64,000 nt of DNA from Pleomorphomonas carboxyditropha (GCF_002770725.1 NZ_NQVN01000003.1:248001-312000), one strand, 5' to 3'; positions 26,517-37,806 are shown, counted from the first letter of the stretch. A program made the numbers and translations. Notes: a model not told the origin generated them from the letters alone.

Positions 26517-28931
26517 ATGAAGTTCACCCTCAGCTGGCTGAAAGACCATCTCGATACCGACGCTTCGCTCGACGAAGTCGTCGAGGCGCTCACCATGGTG
26601 GGCCTGGAGGTGGAGGAGGTCTCCGACCCGTCGGCGCCGCTCAAGCCCTTCGTGGTGGCGAAGATCGTCACCGCCGACAAGCATCCCAACGCCGACAAGC
26701 TGAAGCTGCTCTCCGTCGACGCCGGCAAGGGGCCGGTGCAGGTGGTGTGCGGCGCGCCCAACGCGCGGGCCGGCCTCAAGGGCGTGTTCGCCCTGCCCGG
26801 CGTGGTCATTCCGGCCACCGGCGCCGTGCTGGAAGTCGGCACCATTCGCGGCGTCGAGAGCCGCGGCATGATGTGCTCGGAGCGGGAACTCGGCCTGTCC
26901 GACGAGCACAATGGCATCATCGAGCTGCCCGAGGACGCCCCCGTCGGCGTGTCTTTCGCCGACTATCGCGGCGGCGCCGATCCGGTGATCGACATTTCCA
27001 TCACCCCCAACCGGCCCGACTGCCTCGGCGTGCGCGGCATCGCCCGCGATCTGGCGGCGCGCTGCCTCGGCACGCTGAAGCCCGATCCGCTGGCGCCGGT
27101 CGCCGGCGCCTTTCCCTCGCCGGTGCCGATCGCGCTGAAGTTCGACGGCGACGACACGCCCTGCCCGGTGTTCGCCGGCCGCGTGGTGCGCGGCCTCAAG
27201 AACGGGCCGTCGCCGAAGTGGCTGCAGGACCGGCTCAAGGCGATCGGCCTCAGGCCGATTTCGGCTCTGGTCGACATCACCAACTACCTGACCTTCGACC
27301 GGGGTCGGCCGCTGCACGTCTACGACGCCGACAAGCTCTCCGGCACCATCTGCGCCCGCCTCGGCAGGGCGGGTGAAAGCCTGCTGGCGCTCGACGGCAA
27401 GACCTACGCGGTCGACGACAGCATGTGCGTCATCGCCGACGACGCGGCCGTGCTCGGCCTTGGCGGCGTCATGGGCGGCGAGACCACCGGCTCGACCGAA
27501 GCCACCACCTCGGTCTTCATCGAAAGCGCCTATTTCGATCCTGGCCGCACCGCCCGCACCGGCCGCCGGCTGGGCCTCAATTCCGACGCCCGCTTCCGCT
27601 TCGAGCGCGGCATCGATCCCGGCTTCGTCGTCGCCGGCCTGGAGCTGGCGACGCGGATGGTGCTCGACCTCTGCGGCGGCGAGGCCTCAGACGTGGTGGT
27701 GGCCGGCAGGGAGCCGCTGCAGAACAAGGCGATCGACTTCCCGCTCTCCGAGGTAAAGCGCCTCTCCGGCCTCGACCTTCCGGCCGACACCATCACCGGC
27801 ACGCTGGAAAAGCTCGGCTTCTCGGCGACGGGCAGCGGCGGCAGCCGCTCGGTCGCCGTGCCGTCCTGGCGGCCGGACGTCCATGGCAAGGCCGACCTCG
27901 TCGAGGAAGTGGTGCGCATCGTCGGCCTCGACCAGGTGAAGACGACGGCGCTGCCGCGCCTTGCCTCGGTGTCGCAGAAGGTGCTGACGCCGCTGCAGAT
28001 CCGCACCCGCCGCGCCAAGCGGGCGCTGGCGGCGCGCGGTTTCGTCGAGGCGGTGACCTGGTCGTTCCTCGCCAAGCCGGTCGCCGTGCTGTTCGGCGGC
28101 GGCGCGGCCGAGCTCGAACTCGCCAACCCGATCTCCGCCGACATGAGCGACATGCGGCCGAGCCTGATCCCCGGCCTCGTCGCGGCGGTCAAGCGCAACG
28201 CCGATCGCGGTCTTGCCGACCTCGCGCTGTTCGAGGTGGGACAGGTGTTCGCCGGCGATCGGCCGCAGGACCAGAGCGTCGCGGCAACCGCCGTGCGCGA
28301 AGGCAGCGCCGGGCTTGCCGGCTCCGGCCGCCATTGGGCCGGTTCGGCACCCACCGTGACCGCCTTCGACGCCAAGGCCGATGCGCTGGCGCTGCTCGAT
28401 GCGCTCGGCGTCGATGTCTCGCGCGTGCAGATCGTCCGGTCGGCGCCGAGCTGGTTCCACCCCGGCCGCTCGGGCAGCATCCAGCTCGGGCCGCAGACCG
28501 TGCTCGCCCATTTCGGCGAACTGCATCCGGCGGTTGTCGAGGCGCTGGACGCCGAGGGGCCGATCGTCGCCGCCGAGGTGATCCTCGATCGCATTCCGGT
28601 CGCCAAGGCGAAGGCCGGCCGCAGCAAGCCGGCGCTGGCGCTGTCCGCCTTCATGCCGGTCAGCCGCGACTTCGCCTTCGTCGTCGACGACGGCGTCGAG
28701 GTGGCGAAGATCGTCAAGGCGGTGCAGGGCGCCGACAAGAAGCTGATCGGCGGCGTCGACGTGTTCGACGTCTACCGGGGCGAGCACGTGGCCGCCGGCC
28801 AGAAGTCGGTGGCCATCGCCGTGACGCTGGCGCCGAGCGACCGCACGCTGACCGACGATGACATCGATAAGGTGTCGAAGGCGATCGTCGCCGCCGTGCA
28901 GAAGGCGACGGGGGCGAGCCTGCGCGGCTGA
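26517..28931 (+). CDS. pheT: Phenylalanyl-tRNA synthetase beta subunit
   Basis: 804 aa. The N-terminal tRNA-binding (EMAP-like) domain covers about 40-150, with V-V-C-G-A-P-N-A-R near residue 76. The B3/B4 editing domain covers about 210-390, the B5 domain about 400-480 and the FDX-ACB domain about 710-804. It is the structural, tRNA-binding and editing subunit paired with PheS. The length matches alphaproteobacterial orthologues. The upstream gap holds only a weak GGAAG, so expression probably depends on readthrough of the inserted pair. Confidence 0.97.
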   Translation: MKFTLSWLKDHLDTDASLDEVVEALTMVGLEVEEVSDPSAPLKPFVVAKIVTADKHPNADKLKLLSVDAGKGPVQVVCGAPNARAGLKGVFALPGVVIPATGAVLEVGTIRGVESRGMMCSERELGLSDEHNGIIELPEDAPVGVSFADYRGGADPVIDISITPNRPDCLGVRGIARDLAARCLGTLKPDPLAPVAGAFPSPVPIALKFDGDDTPCPVFAGRVVRGLKNGPSPKWLQDRLKAIGLRPISALVDITNYLTFDRGRPLHVYDADKLSGTICARLGRAGESLLALDGKTYAVDDSMCVIADDAAVLGLGGVMGGETTGSTEATTSVFIESAYFDPGRTARTGRRLGLNSDARFRFERGIDPGFVVAGLELATRMVLDLCGGEASDVVVAGREPLQNKAIDFPLSEVKRLSGLDLPADTITGTLEKLGFSATGSGGSRSVAVPSWRPDVHGKADLVEEVVRIVGLDQVKTTALPRLASVSQKVLTPLQIRTRRAKRALAARGFVEAVTWSFLAKPVAVLFGGGAAELELANPISADMSDMRPSLIPGLVAAVKRNADRGLADLALFEVGQVFAGDRPQDQSVAATAVREGSAGLAGSGRHWAGSAPTVTAFDAKADALALLDALGVDVSRVQIVRSAPSWFHPGRSGSIQLGPQTVLAHFGELHPAVVEALDAEGPIVAAEVILDRIPVAKAKAGRSKPALALSAFMPVSRDFAFVVDDGVEVAKIVKAVQGADKKLIGGVDVFDVYRGEHVAAGQKSVAIAVTLAPSDRTLTDDDIDKVSKAIVAAVQKATGASLRG

Positions 28932-28954
28932 ACCCCGAAAGGCGCGAAAATGGC

Positions 28955-28982
28955 AAGGGCCGCGGGAGACCGCGGCCTTTTC
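28955..28982 (+). terminator. Terminator after pheT
   Basis: GGCCGCGG (28958-28965) / CCGCGGCC (28970-28977) with a GAGA tetraloop, extended by A-A-G/T-T-T pairing and followed by TTTT. It lies between convergent pheT and mepA. Confidence 0.8.
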
Positions 28983-28984
28983 CG

Positions 28985-29839
28985 TCACTTCGCCACGAGG
29001 ACCTGGGAACACTCGGGCGGCAGATCCTTCAGGGTGATCTCGGGCGGCGGCGGCTTGGGCTTGGACGGTTTCGTCGGCTTGGGCGGCGGCGGCGCGTACC
29101 AGCTCCGGAGCTCGGCGCCGCAGCCATCGCCGGACGGCGGCTCAGCCTGGGGCTTGCAGGTCGGCGAATTGCGCGGACAGGCGATGCGAATGTGAAAATG
29201 GTAATCGTGACCCCACCAGGGGCGCACCTTCGAGAGCCAGGCGCGGTCGCCGGTCGCCCGCTCGCAGAGCGCCTTCTTGATGGCGCGGTTGACGAAGATG
29301 CGCTCCACTTCCGGCTGCTTCGCCGTCAGACGAATGATGTTGAACTGCCTGTCCGAGAATTTCTTAGGATCGACGGTGAGCGTGTCGGGCGCCAGCATCG
29401 ACACGGCGCTCACCCGCTCCCGCTCGTCGTAGGTCAGTTCGCGCTTCGGCATCGGCGTCAGCCAGATGTCGGCATCGAGCCCGATCTGGTGGCTGGCGTG
29501 GCCGGACGACATCGGGCCGCCGCGCGGCTGCGACATGTCGCCGACGAGCAGGCCGTTCCAACCGACCGCCGGCGCCTTGGCCGCAAGGTGCTCGAGGAAA
29601 CCGACCAGCGCCGGATTGCCCCAGTTGCGGTTGCGCGACAGGCGCATCACCTGCCAGGTCGGGCCGTTGACCGGCAACAGCGTTGCGCCGGCCAGGCAGC
29701 CGCGCGCATAGGAACCGATCGACCGGGCGGCAAGCGGCGCCGGGGCCGCCGCAGAGCCGAACAGTTGCTTGGCCGGCGTTTCGGCGGCGGCGGGCAGGAC
29801 CGCGGCGATGAGGAAGAGGGCGGCGAGGCGACACGACAT
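28985..29839 (-). CDS. mepA: Penicillin-insensitive murein endopeptidase MepA
   Basis: 284 aa from the ATG at 29839; the frame extends to 29911 but the signal peptide begins here. Residues 1-20 form a Sec signal peptide ending A-A-A-E-T. The LAS metallopeptidase zinc ligands appear as S-S-G-H-A-S-H-Q-I-G-L-D-A-D near residue 112 and H-D-Y-H-F-H-I near residue 210. MepA cuts D-Ala-mDAP crosslinks in the periplasm. The C terminus has a Pro/Lys-rich segment (P-P-P-P-K-P-T-K-P) that may be a flexible tail. It converges with pheT. Confidence 0.93.
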   Translation of the reverse strand: MSCRLAALFLIAAVLPAAAETPAKQLFGSAAAPAPLAARSIGSYARGCLAGATLLPVNGPTWQVMRLSRNRNWGNPALVGFLEHLAAKAPAVGWNGLLVGDMSQPRGGPMSSGHASHQIGLDADIWLTPMPKRELTYDERERVSAVSMLAPDTLTVDPKKFSDRQFNIIRLTAKQPEVERIFVNRAIKKALCERATGDRAWLSKVRPWWGHDYHFHIRIACPRNSPTCKPQAEPPSGDGCGAELRSWYAPPPPKPTKPSKPKPPPPEITLKDLPPECSQVLVAK

Positions 29840-29907
29840 GGGATCATTCCGGCATCGAGGACCCGTCCATGCTGCGCCCTGCCGGATTAACCGGAGATTA
29901 ACCAGCT

Positions 29908-31782
29908 TCACTCGCCGATCGACGGGCGCAACGGCAGCACCGGCAGAGAGCCCGTGATGTCGATGCCGGAGGGTCTGGCGGAGAAGATCGCGCCGGCCGG
30001 TCCCGAGGCGACCTCGGTGATCCAGGATGGCCGCTCGCCCCTGATCAGGCGGGCGGCGAGCCCCTCCGGCGCCCGCTCGGCCATCTGGTTGAGCTCGGCG
30101 TCGCCCATGCAGGCGGCGAGATAGCCGGCGCCGGTCGCCCGGAAGGCAGCTTCGGGGTCGGCACCGGTGAAGACGGCGTCAACCGCGAGAATGCCGTGGG
30201 CGTCGCGATGATAGGGCGCCGCCAGCACGCCATGCGGCGTCGCCTTGAGCAGGAAGGCGCCGAAGTTCGAGGTGGCGACAACGAGGCCGGGCGGACGGGG
30301 GCCGAGCACGTCGCCGAAGAAGGCACGGCAGTCGGTCATGGTCGCCGCTTCGGCGGCGTCGATATCCGGGCGAGCGGTGAGCCGGTCGACCGCCATGACG
30401 ACAAATGTCCACAACATGGGGACCGCAACGAGCCAGGTCCAGCGCCGGGCGACCGAACGCGCATCGTCCTGCCCGGCGGTCGCCTTGACGGCCAGAGCGG
30501 CGACGGCGCCTACGGCGGCCGAGGCGACGATCTGGGCGCCGACCAGGGCGCGCAACTGCATCACCCCCAGCAGCACGGAACCACCGAGGATGGACAGCAC
30601 GACGGTAAAGGCCGGCCGGTCGGCGGTCGGCATGCGGCGGAGCGCCAGCGCGCCGAGCACAAGGGCGGCAAAGGGCGCTATGTAGAGCGGCGGCACCAGA
30701 TCCGGCCGCCCTTCAAGAGTGGCGATGAGACCTTGCGCCTCGGAAACGCGATCGAGCCAGATCGGCCGAATGGCCGGATCGACCCCGCCGTAGGGTCCGG
30801 CAAGGCAGATCGGGAACAGCACGGCGGCGATCGTCACCAGGAGCGAAGCGACGGCGATCAGCGCGCCGCCGCGCATGAGAAGGCCGGGCAGGCCGTCGTC
30901 GTGACCGCGCAGGGCGGCGGCCAGCACGATGACGGCGGCGCCGCCGACGAGAACCGGCGTCAGATAGGCGAAGGACAGGGTATCGCAGGCCGGCACCAGC
31001 CAACGCGATGGCGGGATGGTCGCGGCGGCGGCCAGCAGCGTGCCGGCCATCAGCGCGCCGGTGAACAGCATGAAGCCGCGCCGCCAGCGATCGGCGTCGA
31101 TGATCCAGGCGATGGCGAGACCGAGGATGGCCAGGAGAACGGCCAGCAGCGTTTCCATGCCGACGGCGAGACTGATCGCCGCCGCCATGCCGGCGACAAG
31201 CGGCCAGCGGCGGGCGCCGTCGGCTCGCACCAGCCCCATCAGCACGAAGGCGACCAGAACGGCCTGAACGTTGTGATGGTCGAGGTCGCCGGGCAGGAAG
31301 ACGCCTTTCACCTGCGGCGACAGGAAGATCATCAGGAGCGTGACGAGCCGGGCGATCTCGCCGCCGAAGCGACCGGCGGCCGAAGCCAGGGCAAAGGCGA
31401 AGGGGATCACCAACAGCACCGGCCAGAGGTTGGCGGCGAACAGCTCGGCGCCGGCGCGATCCGTAAACGGGCTCGCGGCGAGAATAATCGTGGCGATCGG
31501 CAGGTCGACCAGGCGCGACCAATGCATCAGCACGCCGTCCGGAGGGTCGAGGCGATACTGGGTAAGGTCGAACCAGCCCTGACCGGCGAGAAGGTCGCGC
31601 ACCTCGACGAGGCGCATCATGGAATCGGGATCGCTCCAGCCGGGCCCGAGATCGGTCAGCCGGTGGACGGCCACAATCCCGATGACCAGCAACCCCAGCG
31701 CGGCGGCGAAGAGAAGGCGGGCACGCGGGCCGAGACGGGAGAGGGCAAGAGGGGCGCCAAGGGCGCCTTGTTTGGAATTCAT
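29908..31782 (-). CDS. Polytopic membrane protein, possible GT-C (STT3/PMT-like) glycosyltransferase
   Basis: 624 aa from the ATG at 31782. About 12 hydrophobic segments span the first ~470 residues, followed by a soluble C-terminal domain of ~150 residues. After the first helix comes W-S-D-P-D-S-M-M-R-L near residue 48, a D-x-D placed as in GT-C enzymes, and a second acidic/His site G-D-L-D-H-H-N near residue 165. GT-C enzymes transfer sugars from polyprenyl carriers in the periplasm. The neighbouring divergent GT2 and GtrA genes supply exactly such carrier-linked sugars, which supports the idea. The exact family is not certain. Confidence 0.65.
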   Translation of the reverse strand: MNSKQGALGAPLALSRLGPRARLLFAAALGLLVIGIVAVHRLTDLGPGWSDPDSMMRLVEVRDLLAGQGWFDLTQYRLDPPDGVLMHWSRLVDLPIATIILAASPFTDRAGAELFAANLWPVLLVIPFAFALASAAGRFGGEIARLVTLLMIFLSPQVKGVFLPGDLDHHNVQAVLVAFVLMGLVRADGARRWPLVAGMAAAISLAVGMETLLAVLLAILGLAIAWIIDADRWRRGFMLFTGALMAGTLLAAAATIPPSRWLVPACDTLSFAYLTPVLVGGAAVIVLAAALRGHDDGLPGLLMRGGALIAVASLLVTIAAVLFPICLAGPYGGVDPAIRPIWLDRVSEAQGLIATLEGRPDLVPPLYIAPFAALVLGALALRRMPTADRPAFTVVLSILGGSVLLGVMQLRALVGAQIVASAAVGAVAALAVKATAGQDDARSVARRWTWLVAVPMLWTFVVMAVDRLTARPDIDAAEAATMTDCRAFFGDVLGPRPPGLVVATSNFGAFLLKATPHGVLAAPYHRDAHGILAVDAVFTGADPEAAFRATGAGYLAACMGDAELNQMAERAPEGLAARLIRGERPSWITEVASGPAGAIFSARPSGIDITGSLPVLPLRPSIGE

Positions 31783-31905
31783 TGACCAAAGCCGACGACA
31801 GGACGTGGGAAAGCCCGGCACACGCGAAGCGTCGTTAGCCTTGCCTTAACACGATGGATAAAAGGTAAAGGCGGCGCGCCGCCGTCCGCGGTCCGCATCC
31901 TTCGG

Positions 31906-32973
31906 ATGACCTCCATGACCGCAAGCGACCTCGCAACCGACGCCACCTTTCCGGGTCTCGACATCGCCGTCGTCCTGCCCTGCTACAACGAGGGGGCGAC
32001 GATCGGCGCCGTCGTGCGCGGGTTCCGGACGGCGCTGCCCGAGGCGCGGGTCTGCGTGTTCGACAACAATTCCTCCGACCGCACCGCCGTCGAGGCGCGT
32101 GTCGCCGGCGCCGAGGTGATCCGCGAGGAGCGGCAGGGCAAGGGCCATGTGGTCCGACGCATGTTCGCCGACATCGACGCCGACGTCTACGTCATGGCCG
32201 ACGGGGACGGCACCTACGATCCGCGCGACGCCGTCGATCTGGTGCGGGCGCTGGTGACCGAACGGGCCGACATGGCGGTCGGCGTCCGCCGCAACGTCAC
32301 CGTCGACGCCGGCCGGTCCGGCCACGCCCTCGGCAACCGGTTGTTCAACGGCCTCTATCGGCGGCTGTTCGGGCCCGACTTCAGCGACGTGTTCTCCGGC
32401 TACCGCGCGTTCACCCGGCGCTTCGTCAAGAGCTTCCCGGCCGTGTCGCACGGCTTCGAGATCGAGACGGAGATGGCCGTGCATGCCGGCCAGCTACACA
32501 TTCCCACCGTGGAACTGCCGCTCGATTACGGCCGCCGCGTCGAGGGAGCGCCCTCCAAGCTGCGTACCTTCCGCGATGGCTTCCGCATCCTGATGATGTT
32601 CGCCATGCTGGTGAAGGAGACGCGGCCGAGCCTGTTCTTCGGCGCACTCTCGGGCCTGTTCGCCGCAGCCTCGGTGGTCCTTGCCCTGCCGGTTTTCGCC
32701 ACCTACGTCGAGACCGGCCTGGTGCCGCGCCTGCCGACGGCGCTGCTGTCGACCGGCCTGATGATCCTGGCGGCGCTGCTGGCCACCGCCGGCCTCATCC
32801 TCGACAGCCTCGCCCGCGCCCGGGTCGAGCAGAAGCGCACCCTCTATCTCTCCATCCCGGCGCTGAAGCGGCGGGAAGACGCCACCGAAGCGGCGACGGC
32901 GGCCAATCTCGCGGCGCTCCGCGATCTCCTGCGCCGGCTCGATGACCCGTCCGACCGTCGCAAGGCCGGCTGA
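31906..32973 (+). CDS. Glycosyltransferase family 2 (polyprenyl-phosphate sugar synthase-like)
   Basis: 355 aa. The GT-A fold begins I-A-V-V-L-P-C-Y-N-E-G near residue 19 and includes D-N-N-S-S-D-R-T near residue 53 and the D-x-D-like A-D-G-D-G-T-Y-D near residue 99. Two hydrophobic helices near residues 240-300 anchor it in the membrane. This layout is that of DPM/GtrB-type enzymes that load a sugar on undecaprenyl or dolichyl phosphate. It is followed at once by a GtrA-family gene, the usual flippase partner. A second ATG at 31915 is equally possible as start. Confidence 0.88.
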   Translation: MTSMTASDLATDATFPGLDIAVVLPCYNEGATIGAVVRGFRTALPEARVCVFDNNSSDRTAVEARVAGAEVIREERQGKGHVVRRMFADIDADVYVMADGDGTYDPRDAVDLVRALVTERADMAVGVRRNVTVDAGRSGHALGNRLFNGLYRRLFGPDFSDVFSGYRAFTRRFVKSFPAVSHGFEIETEMAVHAGQLHIPTVELPLDYGRRVEGAPSKLRTFRDGFRILMMFAMLVKETRPSLFFGALSGLFAAASVVLALPVFATYVETGLVPRLPTALLSTGLMILAALLATAGLILDSLARARVEQKRTLYLSIPALKRREDATEAATAANLAALRDLLRRLDDPSDRRKAG

Positions 32974-32974
32974 C

Positions 32975-33376
32975 ATGGCGCTCCCCGTCCGGAGGCTTGG
33001 CGGATTTGCCCTGGCCGGTTTTACCGGCTTCGTCGTCGACGCCGGTCTGACGGAAGCGCTCGCCGGCTTCGGCGTCAGTCCTTATATCGGCCGCGTGTTC
33101 GCGGTGGCCGTCGCCATCGCCGTCACCTATGCGATCAACCGGAATCTGACCTGGAAAGAGCGGCGCGCGCCGGTGCCGGGCCGCCGCACGCGCTATGTCG
33201 CGGTGTCGCTGATCTCGATCGCCGCCAACTATCTGATCTTCGCCGCGGCCCTTGCCGCCATACCGGGCCTCAGCCCGGCGATCGGCGTGGCGGCCGGCAC
33301 CGGTGTCGGCATGGTGATGAACTTCGCCGGCTATTCGCGCCTGGTCTTCACGGGGAGCGAGGATCAGGCGGCGTAG
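32975..33376 (+). CDS. GtrA-family membrane protein
   Basis: 133 aa from the ATG at 32975; an in-frame ATG at 32942 would overlap the GT2 gene by 32 nt. Four transmembrane helices are visible, starting G-F-A-L-A-G-F-T-G-F-V-V-D, with Y-A-I-N-R-N-L-T-W near residue 49 as the family motif. GtrA proteins are thought to flip polyprenyl-linked sugars across the inner membrane. It partners the preceding GT2 and perhaps the GT-C-like protein. Its 3' end overlaps the olsB end by 13 bases, tail to tail. Confidence 0.88.
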   Translation: MALPVRRLGGFALAGFTGFVVDAGLTEALAGFGVSPYIGRVFAVAVAIAVTYAINRNLTWKERRAPVPGRRTRYVAVSLISIAANYLIFAAALAAIPGLSPAIGVAAGTGVGMVMNFAGYSRLVFTGSEDQAA

Positions 33377-34263
33377 CGACCGGCATCGGCGCCGTAATAG
33401 CGGACATAGCGCTCGGAGATACGCTCGACGGGCAGCACGATCATCACGTCCGTGGTGCCGAAGGGGCGATCGACGACGGCGCCGCGGCCGACCATGGCGC
33501 CGAGGCGAAGATAGCCCTTGATGAGCGGCGGCATGCCGGCGAGCGCCGTGCGCATGTCCACCGCCTCGATCGGCAGGCGGTTCATGGCGACGGCCCGCTC
33601 GGGCCGTGCCTCCACCAGCCAGTCGGCGTTGGCCGACGCGTGATGGTGAAGGAAGGACAGCGGCAGGGCGAGCGCATCCGGATCGGTGCCCTCGAAGGAG
33701 GCGCAGCCGATCATGGCGTCGATGCCGTGATTGAGCACATAGGCCCAGATGCCCTGCCACAGCAGCTCGACGGTGCGCTTGCTGCGATAGGGCTTCATGA
33801 CGCAGGAGCGGCCGAGTTCGAGAAACTCGAGGCCGGCGTGGCGGGCGAGAAGCGGCTCGATGGCGAATTCGCCGGCCGTGTAGAAGCCGCGATGGCGCTC
33901 GGCGACCTTCTGGCGCAGGAGGCGGTAGGTGCCGACGATGCGCGGCCGCGCCCGGCGGAACGGCCGGATCTCGACGTCGTCATGATCGAGAACCAGCAGG
34001 TGATCGCAATAGCGGTCGAAGGCGTCGGCATCGCGGCGGCGGAGGAAGGTGCGCGGATCGGCGGTCGCCTGCATTTCGCCGTAGAAGACGCGATAGCGCA
34101 ACGCCTGGGCAGCGCGCACCTCGGCCGCCGAACGGGCAAGCCGCACCTCCAGCGCGCCCAGCCGGCCTAAAGTAGACGTAGATTCCGGGACACGATGCAA
34201 AGCGTTCCCTGCGAACGCGGAGAAAAGCCGACCGCCGACAGCAGAAATTTGGTCAGGTCTCAT
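33364..34263 (-). CDS. olsB: L-ornithine N(alpha)-acyltransferase (OlsB)
   Basis: 299 aa GNAT-fold (hemolysin-like) acyltransferase. V-R-A-A-Q-A-L-R-Y-R-V-F-Y near residue 49 and the D-H-L-L-V-L-D region near residue 87 match OlsB. E-L-G-R-S-C-V near residue 149 and Y-R-S-K-R-T-V-E-L-L-W-Q-G near residue 159 also match. The enzyme attaches a 3-hydroxyacyl chain from ACP to ornithine, the first step to ornithine lipids, which replace phospholipids under phosphate limitation in rhizobia. The olsA gene is not in the window. The start is a normal ATG. Confidence 0.88.
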   Translation of the reverse strand: MRPDQISAVGGRLFSAFAGNALHRVPESTSTLGRLGALEVRLARSAAEVRAAQALRYRVFYGEMQATADPRTFLRRRDADAFDRYCDHLLVLDHDDVEIRPFRRARPRIVGTYRLLRQKVAERHRGFYTAGEFAIEPLLARHAGLEFLELGRSCVMKPYRSKRTVELLWQGIWAYVLNHGIDAMIGCASFEGTDPDALALPLSFLHHHASANADWLVEARPERAVAMNRLPIEAVDMRTALAGMPPLIKGYLRLGAMVGRGAVVDRPFGTTDVMIVLPVERISERYVRYYGADAGRYAA

Positions 34264-34485
34264 CGGTCGGACACTCCTTCAAGAGCCAGTTAGGTCGGCG
34301 CAAGAACGCTGCGACTAAGCCGTTTTATCTCAACCATCACATTGTCCAAACACTGAGATGACAATTCGCAGACAATTTAATGACAGGCCACAGCCAAGCT
34401 CAAAAGCACACAAAGCGAAGGGCGTTTAGAGAGTGTTTTCCATCTTGTGATATCGACGGAGCATGACCACAAGGATTTTCGCCTT

Positions 34486-35706
34486 ATGCCACCGTCGCCT
34501 TTCCCTGCGTCAGTGAACTTGGTTACGCCTCGATTTTCACTCGGCATTTTAGGGTTTTCAATCTTCTATGTCGCTTACGACGCGATCGTTGGCTTTCCGC
34601 CAAGAGGTCAATTTTATGTCATCGGCCGGGATTTCGCTAATATGTGGATGGGCGCGCGCTTAGCGCTCTCGGGCGATATTACGACGCTGTTTGACTGGCC
34701 AGCTTATGTAGCACTGCTGCGAAAAACTTTCTGGCCAGAATTCGCCGTCCACAATTGGTCCTATCCGCCACACGTCCTGCTCTTTGTTTGGCCCCTTGGT
34801 CTGCTACCCTACCATGCTGCGCTGATCCTCTGGGATGTCTTGGGCTTGGCTGCTTTCTTTGGCGCGACAAAGCTCGCCTTTCGATCGCTGCCGCCCGCAC
34901 GCCGGACTTGGCTTTCACTCGCAACCGTCGGCGCTCCGGTCGTCGCCCTTAACATCGTTCTCGGGCAGGTCGGGCTTTATATCGGCGCACTATTGATCGC
35001 TGCCTGGATCTTGCGCAACGACCACCCTGTGGTGAGTGGCATTCTGATCGGCCTGCTAACCATGAAGCCGCATCTCGGGCTGCTTCTTCCGCTCGTACTG
35101 TTGGCTGAACACCGCTACAAAGTCATCCTATCCGCAGCGATAACCTTCATTATTCTCGTTGTTACGACGTCCCTCGCATTCGGTTGGTCGGTTTTTCCCG
35201 ACTATCTCGCCTATGTTGGCCCGGCGCAACTTCATGTGCTCATGACTTACGAGCGACTTGACTGGATTATGCCGACGCCGATGCTTATGGCGCGCACCTT
35301 AGGCTTGCCGATTAACTATGGCTGGGTCTTCGTCGGCATCGCTGCCCCCTCCGCCCTCGCTGCCTTTCTTTATGTGCTGTGGCGAAGGGCTGAGGATACC
35401 GTAAAGCTCGCAGCTCTGGTGACCGCGACAATTCTTATTCTGCCTTATGCTTTCAGTTATGATACCGCGCTTCTCATCATGCCTCTAGTTCTGCTTATGG
35501 ATAGAATGGACAAACCATGGCAGCAAGCAATCCTGCTCAGTGTCTACATGCTGCCGGCACTTGGCCTTGCCGCGGCCATATCGGGTATACCGCTTGCCAC
35601 CGCTTCGTTGGTCGCTTTTGTAGGTTTGCTCATTTACGACATTCGTAGAGCCTCCAAACAGGTCTATGCCGACGCTGTCGGAGAATCTTGCCCCCCTCTA
35701 GCCTGA
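34486..35706 (+). CDS. GT87-like (DUF2029) multi-pass mannosyltransferase-type protein, atypical base composition
   Basis: 406 aa from the ATG at 34486 (AAGGA 10 nt upstream); an in-frame GTG at 34447 gives 419 aa. About 10 hydrophobic helices are present. G-R-D-F-A-N-M-W-M-G-A-R near residue 48, W-S-Y-P-P-H near residue 88 and M-K-P-H-L-G near residue 194 are the recognisable DUF2029/GT87 motifs (D-F, Y-P-P, K-P-x-x). Such proteins transfer mannose or other sugars from polyprenyl phosphate. GC is clearly lower than in all neighbours and codon choice is different (many TTT, CTT, GTA), suggesting transfer. It lies alone between olsB and dnaK. Confidence 0.8.
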   Translation: MPPSPFPASVNLVTPRFSLGILGFSIFYVAYDAIVGFPPRGQFYVIGRDFANMWMGARLALSGDITTLFDWPAYVALLRKTFWPEFAVHNWSYPPHVLLFVWPLGLLPYHAALILWDVLGLAAFFGATKLAFRSLPPARRTWLSLATVGAPVVALNIVLGQVGLYIGALLIAAWILRNDHPVVSGILIGLLTMKPHLGLLLPLVLLAEHRYKVILSAAITFIILVVTTSLAFGWSVFPDYLAYVGPAQLHVLMTYERLDWIMPTPMLMARTLGLPINYGWVFVGIAAPSALAAFLYVLWRRAEDTVKLAALVTATILILPYAFSYDTALLIMPLVLLMDRMDKPWQQAILLSVYMLPALGLAAAISGIPLATASLVAFVGLLIYDIRRASKQVYADAVGESCPPLA

Positions 35707-35726
35707 CGCTACGGTGCATCCAGCTT

Positions 35727-35756
35727 CTTGCGCCGCCTTCGCCGGCAACTTATATA
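35727..35756 (+). promoter_or_regulatory. Candidate heat-shock (sigma-32) promoter of dnaK
   Basis: CTTGCG at 35727-35732, a 16-nt spacer and CTTATATA at 35749-35756. The alphaproteobacterial RpoH consensus is CTTG...N16-17...CYTATNT, so both halves match. It leaves a leader of about 120 nt before the dnaK ATG. Confidence 0.65.
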
Positions 35757-35883
35757 CCGGCCGAATTCGGGGAGTTCCCCGGTCAGCATTCAAAGGAAAA
35801 AAACGGGGACCGGCCGGGGATCCGGCGTCAAGCCGAATGCCTCGGAAGAGGGTTCGGACGGTCTGCCTGAATGGAGTGACGAA

Positions 35884-37785
<1,902 letters not shown>

Positions 37786-37806
37786 GGCCGGGCTTCCTTG
37801 CGTATC

